From Linnemannia schmuckeri (taxonomy: Eukaryota; Mortierellomycota; Mortierellomycetes; Mortierellales; Mortierellaceae), in assembly GCA_029449235.1 (NCBI GenBank), contig JANATG010000006.1, positions 434,001 through 498,000 on the forward strand: a stretch of DNA of 64,000 nt. Reading direction: 5' to 3'. Below are positions 45,216 to 57,670 of this stretch, piece by piece (positions within the stretch are counted from its first letter, which is position 1; each line of letters begins with the position of its first letter). Made by a program: the position numbers and the translations under genes. The notes beneath the pieces are model-generated. The model did not search any database, was not told where the DNA came from, and saw only the letters and a program-made list of their open reading frames with translations.

Positions 45216-47720
45216 ATGGCACTACCACCACCATCAATCCCTGCTCTGGGATACCCCTGTATCGCTGCCACTGGCGAGGATGTGGCTACTCTGGTTGGAC
45301 TCCAGTTCGATGCCTCCGCCAGCAACTCGTCCTACATCCTTCAATCCTACACTTTCCCCACGAACAGAAACAGCATCACCTTTACGCCCTCAACCCACCA
45401 GAACCCTCTTCACGTTCAGCCACGCGCTAGCAGCCGCATGGTCTGTGCTGCCGACAAGGGCTCGGGATCGTTCCTTTATATCTTCAACGAGAACGTCTAT
45501 ATCGAAAACAGCCAAAACCCTACTCTCGCCACCACCGCACCCATCTCGACTTGGAACCCCGCCAGATCTGCTGCACCTCAGGTTGCCTGGGCCACCACCA
45601 CTCCTGGTCACTTTCAATGGCTCGGACTAAACGAGGGCAACTGGACCCTGTTTGACATTAATGCCCAGGGGGTGTCCGCCGCCCGCAAAGCGTAGGTTTC
45701 GGTTGCTGTTATTTTTTTTTTGTGCCGTTATCGTGCAACAGTCAACTCATGTGCCAGTGTCAATCTAGCGAACAGACAAGACCTGAAATAGTTGACCCGT
45801 TAAAAGGCCTTCAACCACTAACATCCCTATATTTTTTTAAAAATAATGGAACGTTTGGCTGATATTTAGCCTTGTCCCAGATGATATTCCTTCAGAAGGT
45901 GTTCAGACGGTAATTCGTGAGCCAAGCGGTAACTTTGTAGTCATCTACACAAACTCCGGAAACACGGCCGCTTCTCGCTTCACTCTCGGCGCCACTACAT
46001 CGACATCTATTGTCATGGGACCTTCCGGTATATCAAAAATCAACTTTTCTGCAGTGACCCACGCCCAGGACAACAGTGCCGACTTTTTTTTCGGAACCAG
46101 TGGAGTATGTTTTATTATTGTTTGATGATGGCTATCCCAAGAACAGCGAAAATGATCATCAAAAGATACATTGGACATGCGCGTTAACTTTTGGAGATTC
46201 TTTTTTTCATATAGGGCAAAGACACATATACGGCTGCTGCCAACTTGACCTCACTCAGTTTTATCTCGACGCGCACCTTCCCCGGCGATGACAACGGTAG
46301 TGTTTCTAAATTGAGCATTTACGGTGCTGCCACCATGTCGAACAATGGAAAATATGCCTATGCCTACGGAGGACTCTCCGACATCTCCACGAACACCTGG
46401 GATTTTGGATTCACCAATATCACCATCGCTGCCTTTTTTCAGTTGAGCAGCTACGCCACCACCAACCCTACCCAGATTGGCGCGTCAGGGGCCTTCACAA
46501 CATTGGCAGCCGTCATCCCCCGTACCGAGGAGCCTTCCAAGGGTCTTTCAACGATTGCCATCATCGGTATTGCTATCGGCGCAGTGGCTGTTCTCTTGAT
46601 TGTCGGTCTCTTTGCCATTTTCCACCGCCGAAACAAGAAGATTGAGGCGCGTGCCAAGGAGCAGGAGGGACTCGATCTTGCAGTGCGAGACATGCAGTCC
46701 AAGAACAGTCAGGGCATGAACACCTACCAGCCCCGCTTCGCGTCAACTCACTCTCTTTTGGCGTCCGAGGCCAACACCACCCCTCGTGGCCAGAACAGTG
46801 TTTCGACCGACCGCCCTGTCGAGAACTTGACTCTGCGTGTGCCAATTGTTCGTTATGATGGTCGGGATGTCGCTCAGTCGTCGCCCTTTGCTCCTTTGGG
46901 TGCTGTTGTCCTCTCACAGTACCGCCTTGGTCAGACTGCTGTCAACTCCAAGATGGTGGTCATCCAGTTGGGTGAGAACGTCGATACTGCTGAGAGTGTG
47001 ACCCTCAAGTGGGTGCGTGACGAGATTGTGTGGCAGAGAGAGGCTGCGATGTTGAACCACATCGTCAACCCCGCCAAGATCATCTCGCTTCATCAGACCA
47101 TGATCATCCCCGCCGCTCTGGAGTGGCGTCATATCCTTGTTTTGGACGCCCACGAGTCGACCCTGGATTTTATGCTGTCGACCGCGCAGCACCGTCTCTT
47201 GAACCGTGAAGATCAGAGAGCTGTTGCCAAGGCTCTTTTGAGCGGATTGGTCTGGTGCCACGAGAAGGACGTTGTTCACCTGTCGATCTGCACTGGTTCG
47301 ATTGTGATGAACGAGGAGGGTCAATGGGTCTTGTGGTCGTTCGGCGGCTCAAGATTCTTGAACGAGGCCGTTGGTCCTCGCCAAGGCTCGCAAATTGGAC
47401 AGGAGAATGGCGCTGTGGAGCGCAACTTGGCACCGGAGTTGTTGAACGCTCGTAGGGAGAAGCGCTTGGATACGACCTTGTCGACGACGATGATGGATGC
47501 TTGGGCTGCAGGATGTGTACTCTTTGAGATTCTGACTGGCCAGCCCTTGTTCAGGACTGAGGATGCGGCTGAGCAGGCGGCGACGGGTCGGTTCAATGCG
47601 TGGAAGGATCGCCTGACGGATATTAAGGATGAGAACGAGCGACGTGTTGTCGAGGGATTGTTGGTGCTGGACCCCAACTACCGTCTCAGCCTCACGCAAG
47701 CCGAGTCCCTCTTCATGTAG
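45216..47720 (+). CDS. Receptor-like single-pass transmembrane protein with cytosolic pseudokinase domain
   Basis: Three exons in phase: 45216-45691, 45870-46104, 46215-47720; 738 residues. Residues about 1-345 are a beta-rich presumed ectodomain with several N-glycosylation sequons (NSS, NWT, NFS, NLT, NIT). A transmembrane segment TIAIIGIAIGAVAVLLIVGL (about 350-372) is followed by FAIFHRRNKK, then a linker and a protein-kinase fold (about 470-735). The VAIK-type Lys may be kept (ESVTLKWVRDE) and the Glu of helix C is in WQREAAML, but the glycine loop is lost (RLGQTAVNSK), the HRD motif reads HLS in VVHLSICTGSIVM, and DFG reads SFG in LWSFGGSR; the APE motif survives in LAPELL. It is therefore predicted inactive. 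No signal peptide is visible at MALPPPSIPALGY; the true start could lie in an upstream exon. Confidence 0.75.
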
Positions 47721-48361
47721 TGCGCTTTTGGCTCTCGTTCTTCACCCTTTAAAGCATTCAACCAATCAACCACACATACCCCTTCCTCCCCTTTTCTTGC
47801 ACAACAATAACAACAGCAACACCAGCAGCAGCAACACCAGCAACACACTAATCTTTTCCTTCGATAGACTCCTCAAAAATCAAAAAAAAAAAAAATAATA
47901 ATAAAAATCGGATCACATGATCCAAAGCGATTCTTATTTATCGCCCGCTCCTGCTTTCTTCAGCGCTTTACTTTTTTTTTTTTCTTCACCCTTTGGTCAG
48001 ATCTTTTTTCCACACCTTTGGCTACAACTTTTCATTCACTCTCCACTCACGTTCATTACGCCACTATTCACTACTCTCCCTTCACATCTCTAATCACCAC
48101 CTCAGACCGTACACCCGCCCTGATTCATAAAGAGAGTAAGGATGAACCTCAACAGGAAGAAGTGCAACATGTATTTCGGCGCGCTCTTTGATCGATCTCC
48201 TCGTGCAGTGCTCTCATCTCACGTTTCTCCCCCTTGCGCATCTGATCCCGCATAGCAAGGCAATCAGTCAACCTTTTTTGCAAAAAGTCAAAACACACAA
48301 CACAAAGCGGACCGACCGTACCAAGGACCGAATATCTCCTCCCTTTCTACCATAAAGAACA
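47721..48361. promoter_or_regulatory. Intergenic region upstream of the DExH helicase
   Basis: A 641-bp gap. AATAATAATAAAAAT at about 47894-47908 is the likely polyadenylation region of the pseudokinase gene. The rest is T- and C-rich and leads to the helicase ATG; no gene is seen. Confidence 0.5.
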
Positions 48362-51300
48362 ATGCCGCCTCGCTATCAACCACCTCACAGGACTGCCAAC
48401 TACAACAACAGCAACGTCAATAATCCCAACCATCCGCATTATCTCCAGCCAAATCCCAACGACTCCTCAGCTCCTCCTCCTTTTCCTTCCTCCGCTCCTT
48501 ACCCACCACCCAACCGTAGTCACCAGCAATGGGACCAGTCTGATTCCCCATACGACCACAACAACAGCCGCGGGCACTCTGGTCGCGGCGGAGGCTCCAG
48601 AGGAGGCGGATATAACAGCAACAATGGCGGCGGTGGCCGCAGCTTCCGATCCAACAATAACAACACTCATCATAATGGCAACGGTGGCTATGGTGGTGGT
48701 GGTGGAGGAGGAGGTGGTGGTCGTGGCGGCCGAGGTGGAGGACGAGGCGGTCGTTTTGGCGGTCCACCACCAGTCAAGCAGGAACGAATCTACCTCTACG
48801 ATCAACGTCACTTGGACACCTCCTACAACACCGATCATTCCGAGAGCACTGCCGAAAAGGGCGAGCGCTGGTGGGAGAACCCCAAGAACTACCTCCAATT
48901 TGTTTGCAGGGCGATCGAGCCCCAGCCTCAGTTCGAGATCGTGTCGACCCCAGGACTGCCCGGGAACTGGGTCAGGATGGAGTTCAAGGTTCAAACACCC
49001 GATCCGGAGATCATCATTACCGGACGCGGCGATGGCAAGAACAAGAAGGATGCCGAAAAGATCTGCGCGCTCGATACCTGCTACCAGCTGGATAAACTTT
49101 CGCTGATCGAATATTATCGCCAATACGGTCGCGGCAAGAAGAACATTGCCAAGTCTCCCAAGGACTGGGCAGTCAACTTTTTCGTCAACAAGAAGGTCGG
49201 CCTCCCCAAGTACGACACCAAGACCGATCCCGCCACCAAGACTGTGACCTCGTCTCTCAAGTACGAAAACATCGTCGGATCAGGATCTGGACCTACGGTT
49301 GAAGCAGCAGAGATGGCGGCTGCAGGACAGTTCCAGCAGATGGCCATCGCCCGTGGAGCCAATGCTGTCCTCCCTCAGCCTGGATCGCTTGAGGAGTCAG
49401 GATTCACCGTTGAAGTCGCCAAAAAGTTTGTCGATTATTTCATCCGCACATTCAATCTCGGACCTCCCTACATCGACTATCACAGTTCAGGAAAGACACA
49501 CCAGGCTCTCTGGCAGGCAGACCTCTTTGTACAGGATCGGATCATGGGTTCGGGCAAGAAGAGGAGCAAGAAGGATGCTGAGCACGCCGCTTACGTCGAC
49601 ACTGCTGTCAACATGAAGAAGGAATCGATGGCGACCTGGCAACAGTTTGAGTCAACTAAGGACAGCAAAGGAAAGCACGCCGATGTTGTCCGTGCGGCGC
49701 CCAGTATTCATGTTGGAATGGACGAGGCCATGAGACAGGACATTGAGGTGATGCTCAGCAACCTTAGTCGGCAGGCCTTCTTCACCGCCAAGCGTCCTCA
49801 ACTAGGCGCGAAGTCTCCGTCGGATGACTCTGAAAAATCAAAGCAGCAGCAACCAACCAACAACCGCAGGAACAACCGTGGGCTCGTTGGCAGAATGGAT
49901 GGGCAACAGATGGCCGGAAAATCGGCCCGACTCTTTGACCAATGGAACGCCTATCAACAAAACCCATCTCTCGCCAAGATCCGATCAGGAAGGGCTGCTT
50001 TGCCAATTGCTCAGTATGCGGAGGAGATCACGAGCAAGCTCCGCGAGAACGATGTTGTGGTTCTGGTAGGACAGACAGGATGCGGCAAGACCACTCAGCT
50101 GCCACAGATCATTCTGGAGGAATACATCAAGAACCGCCAAGGAGGAGTCTGCAACATCATTTGTACTCAACCTCGCCGAATCGCCGCCATTTCTGTGGCA
50201 CAGCGCGTTGCAGTTGAGCGAGGAGAGCGCGTTGGACAGTCGGTCGGTTATCAAGTTCGTTTCGACAACCAACCACCCACCCCTGGCGGGTCGATCCTGT
50301 ACTGTACGACGGGTATCTTTTTGCGGATGATGCACAACGAGGGACAGAGCGGTGCGACAGGTGCGGGTGGGCTTGGTGCTGCTGGTTCGGCGCCACACGA
50401 TCCTTTCCGAGGCGTGAGTCATATCGTTGTGGACGAAGTTCATGAGCGCGACATTGACACGGATTTCTTGCTCGTGCTGTTACGACAGATGCAGCGGGAG
50501 CGCCGCGCCAAGGGTCTCCCAGTGATCAAGCTCATTTTGATGAGTGCCACCATCGATACAGGATTGTTTGCATCGTACTTTGGCGAGGGTTTCAAGGGTG
50601 GACAATGTCCTTCAATCTCGGTCCCTGGCCGTACTTTTCCTGTCAAACAGTTCTTCTTGAACGAGCTCCTGGATTCGATGTACAAGAAGCACCCACAGTC
50701 GGCCATGTCGGCATTCTCGAGACACGAGCAGACCACCAAGTATATCCAGCGCGAGATGAACATTATGCCGATCGGACCCCCTCAACCGCACCACTCATCT
50801 CGACCCTCAGTACCAGCTAGGAAATACGACAGTGACGACGAGGAGGATGACGTGGACGATAGCGAGCTGGATTACGCCGAGAGCATTCTGAACCAGGCAC
50901 GGAGCGTTTCTAGGATGCCTCGGGATGAAGTCCTGGATGCAGAGATCCCAGCCTACTTGATCGCCATGACCATCTCGCACATTATCAAGACCACACCGCC
51001 ATCAGGAGCGATCCTGTGTTTCCTATCTGGATGGGAGGACATGCAGGAAGTACAGCGGCAGTTGATCAATATGGCACCGTTGGGCATCGACTACAACGAC
51101 ACTAACAAGTACAGGATCCATGTTCTCCACTCAACCCTCCCTTCGATCTCACAGCAGGAAGTGTTTGAGCCCTTGCCCGATCCTGGAATGCGCAAGATTA
51201 TTCTCGCAACCAACATTGCTGAGACGTCGATTACCATCCAGGATGTGGTCCACGTGGTGGACAGCGCCAAAGTCAAGGAGACTAACTATGACCCAACCAA

Positions 51301-53435
51301 GCGGATGACGACCCTGTTGCCCACCTGGATCAGTGCATCGAGTTTGAAGCAGAGAGCAGGACGTGCCGGTCGTGTTCAGGAAGGCCAGTACTTTTGCATG
51401 ATGTCCCAGCAGCGCCGCGAGCTCTTGGACTCGTTTTCAATCCCCGAGATGCTTCGTTCGGACTTGCAGGAGATCTGTCTTCACATCAAGTCCGTCGACA
51501 GCTCGACCAAGATTGCCAGCGTTTTGGCCGAGGCTATTCAGCCTCCCGATCAACTCAGTGTTTCTGACGCACTGGCTCAGCTGACGTCCCTGGGGGCTTT
51601 GGACCGGAACGAGAACCTGACCCCCCTAGGAAGGGTCCTGGCAACTCTCCCTGTCGAGCCCAGTTTCGGAAGATGTTTGATTTTGAGCTGTGTCTTCCGC
51701 TGTCTCGACCCTGTCTTGACCCTCTGTGCCTCTCTGGGTACCAAGGACATTTTCGTCTCGCCGCTCATGCGCAAAGAGCAGGTATGTGTCGTCGTCGCGC
51801 TAACGAAAAGCGAGTTCTTTTGAGTCTATTTGTGTCCTAATGCAGTTATTAATGGCTTCGAACAACTTCTACGACGATGAATAGGCGGATCGGGCCAAGA
51901 TGAAGTGGGCCAAGGAGCTGAACAGTGACCATTTGGCGATGATGAATGCGTACAACGCCTGGCAGGACGTGATGACACAGGCGATGACGCAGATGGAGCG
52001 GACAGGCGAGCGAGGGGATCCAACCCGGGCGTCGTTTGCATTCACGGACCAGAACTTTTTGAGTCGCCAGGCGCTGGACAATGTCAAGCGTGCCAAGACA
52101 CAGCTGTTGGGATTGCTCGAGAAGGCTGGTGTGGTCCCGACGATGACCTTCCAACAGCGACAACAGCAGGCATCGAGCTTTGAAATGGGTCCCGCCGAGT
52201 ACAACAAGAACTCGAACTGTATCCCATTGTTGAGAGCCATGATCTGTGCCGGAGTGTTCCCCAACATCTCGTACAAGACCAGTAAGAAGATTCATCGGAC
52301 GCGGCATGATAACACATGTATTGTTCACCCGGGATCGGTCAACTCGATGAGAGGTGAGAAGATGATGTATGCCGATCAGGTTCCAGAACCCGGATCTGTG
52401 TATGCGTTCTCAACCAAGGTCCGGACGGGTGAGACACAGATATTTTTGAGAAACACGACGCGATTGGACCCGATTTCGATCCTGTTGTTTGCGGGTGAGA
52501 ACGATGTAGAGGTGGTGGGGTATAACCAGCTGGTGGTGGATGGGTGGTGGAAGTTTAACGGGTCGGAGAGGACGATCCGGACGTTGGCGTCGTTGCGGGA
52601 GTTGATGACGGATGGGTTTGAGAAGATGTTCCTGATTCTCGACCACAAGAGTCGAAACAGCCATCTCCTCCAGCAGCAAGGACGTAATAATGGGTTCAGG
52701 AACGGTGCTAATGGTGGACCGAATAACGCCAACATCACTCTTCAGGACAGTAACCGATCGACCCCTTCGCCACAACTCGGATACTATGGTGTTGGATTGG
52801 ATCTAGGCCACAGCGGCGGGGGTGGTGGTATTGGTATGGACGATGGGGTGGATATGGATGTCCTGTTGGCGCAGGCGATCGAGTCGGGCAAAGACTGGCT
52901 GGACCAGCCTGCGATGATCCGATTGGTCGAGGGCGTAGTCGATCTCCTCCAGGCCTCGGATGAGGAGATGATGGCAGGCAGCTCCAGTGGACACGGCGGC
53001 GGATACCATTCGTCGTCTTACTACCCGAGCAATGGAGGAAGTGGGTACAACAGCGGGTATGCGAGCGGCAACAATAGTGGTCGTAGCAGTGCAATGGATT
53101 ACTACCACCCCTCGTCATCTCAGCATCTCCCTTTTCCTACCAGTTCTAGGGCCTACAGTGGCGGTGGCAGCGGATCGTATTACTCGTCAGGAGGACATAG
53201 CAACGACGGTAGTCGACCCAGCAGTCGGGCGGGGTACTCCAACTCGCACAACTATGGAGGTAGTGGCGGATATCATAATAGCCATCATGGCGGTGGTGGT
53301 GGTCATCATGCACACGGCGGACACGGTGGACATGGAGCACCCCCGATGCAGCAGCAGCAGAGTCAGGACCCTCGCGAGATGTGGACCACCAATGCTGGAC
53401 AGGGCACTGGAGGCAGCCAACAAAGCTGGTTCTAA
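48362..53435 (+). CDS. DExH-box RNA helicase with dsRNA-binding repeats (DHX9/DHX36-like)
   Basis: Two exons, 48362-51781 and 51885-53435; 1,656 residues. An RGG/Gly-rich N-terminus (about residues 60-140) precedes up to three dsRBD-like repeats: WWENPKNYLQFVCRAIE to KKDAEKICALDTC; PKDWAVNFFVNKKVGLPKYD to VEAAEMAAAGQFQ; and VDYFIRTFNLGPPYIDYHSS to SKKDAEHAAYVDTA. The helicase core starts near residue 560: motif I GQTGCGKTTQ, Ia TQPRRIAA, II DEVH in VVDEVHERDIDTDF, III MSAT, IV ILCFLSGWEDM, V ATNIAETSIT, VI QRAGRAGR. HA2 and OB-fold regions follow (QPPDQLSVSDALAQLTSLGA; YADQVPEPGSVYAFSTKVRT). The C-terminus is Gly/Ser/His-rich. Family proteins unwind RNA duplexes and G-quadruplexes; the dsRBDs resemble DHX9, the core DHX36. 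Much longer than human DHX9 (about 1,270). Confidence 0.93.
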
Positions 53436-53763
53436 TCTTTGTTGGTTTTCTTGCAATACGCTCTCTGTAGCAAAAGTCCCCGGAGAAATCCCAGTCACCC
53501 CTCATTCCAAAGTCTAGTCTTCTTTTTACTTATTTTTTCAGTGTATCATACCAAGCAAGCAGGTGATAATTATTAAAGACGATAGAGAACAATAGAATGC
53601 AACGATGGTGGAGGCTTTTATTAATGTATATGTTGATGTATTGTTTGGATGATGGTAGTGGAGGTGAGTGGAATATGGGTATTTTTGTGAAAATGGAGAA
53701 AACGCTGAAACGAATAAAAACAACAGAACTCAAAAAAAAAAATCGAAGCTAAAAAAAAAAAAT
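53436..53763. other. Convergent spacer between helicase and SPX-RING genes
   Basis: A 328-bp gap with A/T-rich stretches near both gene ends. It includes ACGAATAAAAAC at about 53709-53720 and two short A runs just before the minus-strand stop. No gene is seen. Confidence 0.4.
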
Positions 53764-56606
53764 CTACATAACAAGGCAAGCGTCTGGATTATCCGTGAAC
53801 CGTCGCCCCGTCAAGGCCTCCATCTCCTCAACAGCTTGTTCCTTAGAAGACTCTTTCCGCTTCTCCTTGATCTCCTTGGGAAAGTAGAGTTTCAAGAAAT
53901 TCATCATAGAGACGTCCAGGTTGCTGGCGTCAGCTTCGAAGACCGAGTTTGTTTGACGGCAGACTGGGCAGTGGACCATGCGTTTGCGTTGGGCCTTGAT
54001 TAGGCATCGTACACAGAAGACGTGTTTGCACTTTAGGCGGATTGGTTTCCAGGCCACCGCTAGTCGTATAGTAAAAAAAAAAAAGAGAGAGAATGTTGTT
54101 TAGGTTTTTGTAGAGTGTTTCGATATAGTCAGCACATAAACATGTAATTTTTTTTTTGTGAAGTCTGAAAAAAAAAAAAAAAACTCACACATGCAGATGG
54201 GGCAGGCGTAGTCGTCGGGCTGGGGGATGATGGATACCAGCTGGTTACCGATGGTGTAGGTCAACGATTTTGAGATGTTGTCGCTGTAGAACGGTTCATT
54301 TTGCAGATGCTTTGGGAATCCCAGGCTCGCACTAAAAAAAAAAAAAAAAAAAAAAACGGCGCCAAAAGGACAAAGCAAAAAAATTATGAGCAAGCGTGTC
54401 GAAATGGGTAGACAGGCAAGATCTCGTTCGGAGAATATTCCAAGAAGCGCTTTTACCTGAGATTAGTCCGCTTGTCGTGCTTTTTCAAGATCTTGGTCAT
54501 AGCCATTTGGTTGAGCTCCTTGAACTGCTTCATCGTGATCAGTTCAGAGTTGAGCTGAAAAAAAGTGTTGAACGCAATCTTGGACTTGGACTGTTTGAAC
54601 TTTTGGGTCAGCTTGCTTCGATCCATCTCCTTCAGGAACCACTGCAGTTGAGTCTGTGCCTTCTCGGACGATCGTGTCGACCGGTCCGTCTCTTGGCCGC
54701 CCACAAAGACCTGTGCGTCCAGATAAATTTTCAAGATTTCCCGCCAGGTATACATGTCCTTGTTGTGGGGCGACGAGACAACTGTCAAGATTTTGCTCAA
54801 ATCGTTGACTTTGGACTCGAACTCCAACTTGTTGGCCTGTTGCAGCTTGCTCAACTGTGAAACCTCTTCGCCCAATTGGTCAAAGAATGCAGTGTCAGCC
54901 GTCAACTCAATCACCAGCACCCTAAAATTAATTGCATTTTTCAACCAATGCCATAAAAGACAAATTTCGACTTTTTGATTAGCTTGCCGCTTGCTTTACG
55001 ACCCTTTGAAAATATCGCATTGATGACAATATATCATTTGTCGCATTGCACTGTTCGTTGTTCTTTGTATTTGATTACCTCTTGCCATCTTCTTCTGTTG
55101 TCAGGATCTTTGAGCTGCCTGCCTTGTCTGCGTTTCCAGCAGCCGCTCCAGGGGTGATAAGTGTCGCGAATGGTTCCAACGGTGATGATGATGATGGTGA
55201 TGATGATGATGGTGATGATGATGATGTTGGTGAAGCGGCGGCACCAGATGTTAAAGAAAAGTTCTGGTTTTGTTCTTGATCAGGTTGAGGTTGAAGTGGA
55301 GGTTGGGAGAGAGGAGAGGGAGTATGAATGTGAGAGTGAGGAGTCAGCTTGTTGAAGGAGACTGTGCCTGAGCTGGGTCCGTGCGTTACTGCAGAAGTAA
55401 AAGGAGAAGAGGAGGACGAATGATCCTTCGAGAGCGCCTGATCGTTGTTGTTATCGTCAGTCGATTGAGCCGGCGGCGTGCTTGTCCCATGACTGAAAGT
55501 TGGCGAGGAGGGCGTTAATGGAGACGATGGCGAGCTATTGAACTCCAACAACTCTTTTTCCCCCGCATTACTGCTGCGGTCCTCGTCACCGACCGAAGTC
55601 TCATCAGACGTCTCTGAAAGAGTTGCATCGTCCAAGAGGTCCTCCAAGTCTATGTTAGGTTTGCCCTCCTGGTCCGCCTCCTGTTGGTCTTCTGAGTCAT
55701 GCTCACTTCCGTTGTGTTGATCCTGGGCTAATTGCTCATGCAGATCACTTGAAGATGACGAGGCGGAGCTGTTGAGGAAGGCGAGTTCGTGTGCAAAAAG
55801 TTTCGAGAGCTGGTCCTCCTGTATGGGCGGCATGGGGCCAAAGGGCAAGCCATCCTCTGTTCCTAGAGTGAAGTCATCCAGCACGACCTTGATTTGGGTT
55901 TTCAAGTGCTTCTTGTCCTCTATTGTAACAAATGAAGATTTAAGCAGTGATGAAAGATGGGATGAGGGATTAGTCACTCGGTGTTTGTATTTTTTTTTCT
56001 GCTGTCAGTGTCCATTTTGAGGGATATATCCGATGAGGTATAACAACGCAGGTATCAACAAAAGCGGATGGGCCCAAATAAGCCCAATGCGCCGCTCAGC
56101 ATGGCGGAAGAAGGTTGAGAAAGTTAAATATATGAAGTGGCGGATGCAGCAGGGGGGAAGTAGGACGGACATGGGTCCAAAGGGATACCACAACCACAAA
56201 GTGTGGAATAAGAAGGCAACAAAAGTAGACAAGGGCCTCTTCACGGCTCCTTTTTTGGAGTATGTGTGTGTGGGGGTGGGGCTGCGAGTGTTAAAGTGCA
56301 GGTGAAAGACCTTCGAGTCGAGCCCAGGCTGACACTCCTCTCTTCATGAATCTCCATGCTTCATTCATCCAAGAAAAACAACGAGAAGAGTTGATTACCG
56401 TCGAAGGAATATTCGAGTCGTTGCATGTCGCCGGAGAGAGTTTGGGAGAGAAGGTTTTTGATGATGGGGGATGGAAGGCCTCGGTCGTCGAGTTCCTTGA
56501 CGATGGCGTTGATCTTTTTCTTGAGTGCCTTGTATTGGATTAGGTATGGCCGCCAGCTTTCTGGCATCGCCTCTGCGTTTGTCTCGAGAGCCTTTCCAAA
56601 CTTCAT
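53764..56606 (-). CDS. SPX-RING E3 ubiquitin ligase (Pqr1/RING-14 type)
   Basis: Five minus-strand exons in phase: 56399-56606, 55079-55919, 54457-54921, 54189-54331, 53764-54059; 650 residues. The SPX domain, which senses inositol pyrophosphates and hence phosphate status, begins MKFGKALETNAEAMPESWRP with YIQYKALKKKINAIVKE-type basic helix (YLIQYKALKKKINAIVKE) and LEYSFD, and resumes with FFDQLGEEVSQLSKLQQANK after an insertion of about 270 Ser/Asp/Pro-rich residues. A coiled region and KQSKSKIAFNTFFQLN follow. The C3HC4 RING is YACPICM, then LKCKHVFCVRCLIKAQRKRM and VHCPVCRQ, with all zinc ligands present. In S. pombe, the SPX-RING protein Pqr1 restrains phosphate uptake; the same role here is inference. 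A GC-free standard donor is used at each junction. Confidence 0.9.
55181..55236. repeat. GAT/GGT trinucleotide repeat in SPX-RING exon 2
   Basis: A GATGATGATGATGGT-type repeat on the plus strand encodes a periodic S4P run (SSSSPSSSSP) in the insertion of the SPX-RING protein. Confidence 0.85.
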
Positions 56607-57670
56607 TGTTGCTGGTGGATCTGAATCGCAGGAGTGTGGGGAATGATGTCAAAAAGGTGGCTGTAAGAGTGAGTTGTAATGAGGGTGTGAAGTGGGTGTG
56701 CAAGGGGTGGCGAATGAGTGTGGGGCGTATAAAAAGTAGTAGAAGGAGAAAGGAAAAGAAGAAGAAAAAAATGTTGGAGGTATGTATGAGCAGAAGACAT
56801 AAAAAAAGCATATTTTAGGCAAAGGGTGGCGAATGAGGAGCGGAAGAAGGGCCAGATGGGTATGTAGATGAATGGCAAGTGGACATTTTTGTTATGACCG
56901 TTCAATGGCCGACCGATACCAATGACGGAAGGGGTACCTGACCTAACTCGAGTCGAACATAACTCCATTGTCTCCACGCCGCCAAAAGGAGACTCTTTCC
57001 TTTCAGCAATGATCGACAGACAATACTGATACCTGATTGAGGTAATGCTCGGTTCAGTTCAACAACATTCTCTCTTCGTTCACGATGCAGTGGTCTATCT
57101 GCCTCTTTTCGCAATTTGTTATGTGCTCGTTGTAGGTTTGTGGGTTGTGGGTGAGGAAATGAAAGGAGGAGGATTATCCTTTTCCTTGCAGACAATTGCT
57201 ACTGCAGGTGGTCGCGTGAGTGGTGTGTATGGACGATTGGGGCGCATGTCATTGTGCATACTGCTAGGGTTGAATGCACCATGCCGTGTCTTGAATAGTA
57301 AGCTGTTGCTGTTGTGTATTGTATGTGCCTGTTATGCCTCGAAGTGATTGAGGACGGCAGGTTTGAAAGGACGAGAGAATATGACAAGGGCGGTTGTGGG
57401 GAAAACGAAATAATTGTTTTCCCGCGCCCGGTGACGTCGTTTTCAACCACCTCAGGAACGACCGTTGGAAACTCGACTTGACTTCTCGTGTCGCGCGCTT
57501 TTGGCTGGCGCTTTTTTTTTTTTTCGTCTCTCAACTCTCAGTTGCAGACAACTTCTCCCTTTCTTTCTTTCTTTTTCCTCACATCTTTTTCTCTTCATCA
57601 CTTTTGCCCCCCCCTCTTTTTATTTATAGCCTCCCTTCATCTTACTTCACCAACTTACACATCAACTATA
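56607..57670. promoter_or_regulatory. Divergent promoter between SPX-RING (-) and ABP1 (+)
   Basis: About 1.06 kb. A CRE/ATF-like core TGACGTCG lies at about 57431-57438, some 235 bp upstream of ABP1. No CACGTG/CACGTT PHO-type element was found near the SPX-RING start. The 130 bp before ABP1 is CT-rich. Confidence 0.5.
57431..57438. promoter_or_regulatory. CRE/ATF-like site TGACGTCG
   Basis: Seven of eight bases match the palindromic bZIP site TGACGTCA. It sits about 235 bp upstream of the ABP1 start. A single match of this length can be due to chance. Confidence 0.35.

Noticed and set aside
44510..45630. Plus-strand frames of 224 and 325 codons upstream of the pseudokinase
   Set aside because: Ser/Pro/Leu-rich translation of a CT-rich leader; the second runs into the pseudokinase exon in the wrong frame. 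Kept only as a possible source of a missing 5' exon.
48467..49123. 218-codon minus-strand frame
   Set aside because: Antisense of the Gly-rich and dsRBD part of the helicase; no recognisable domain.
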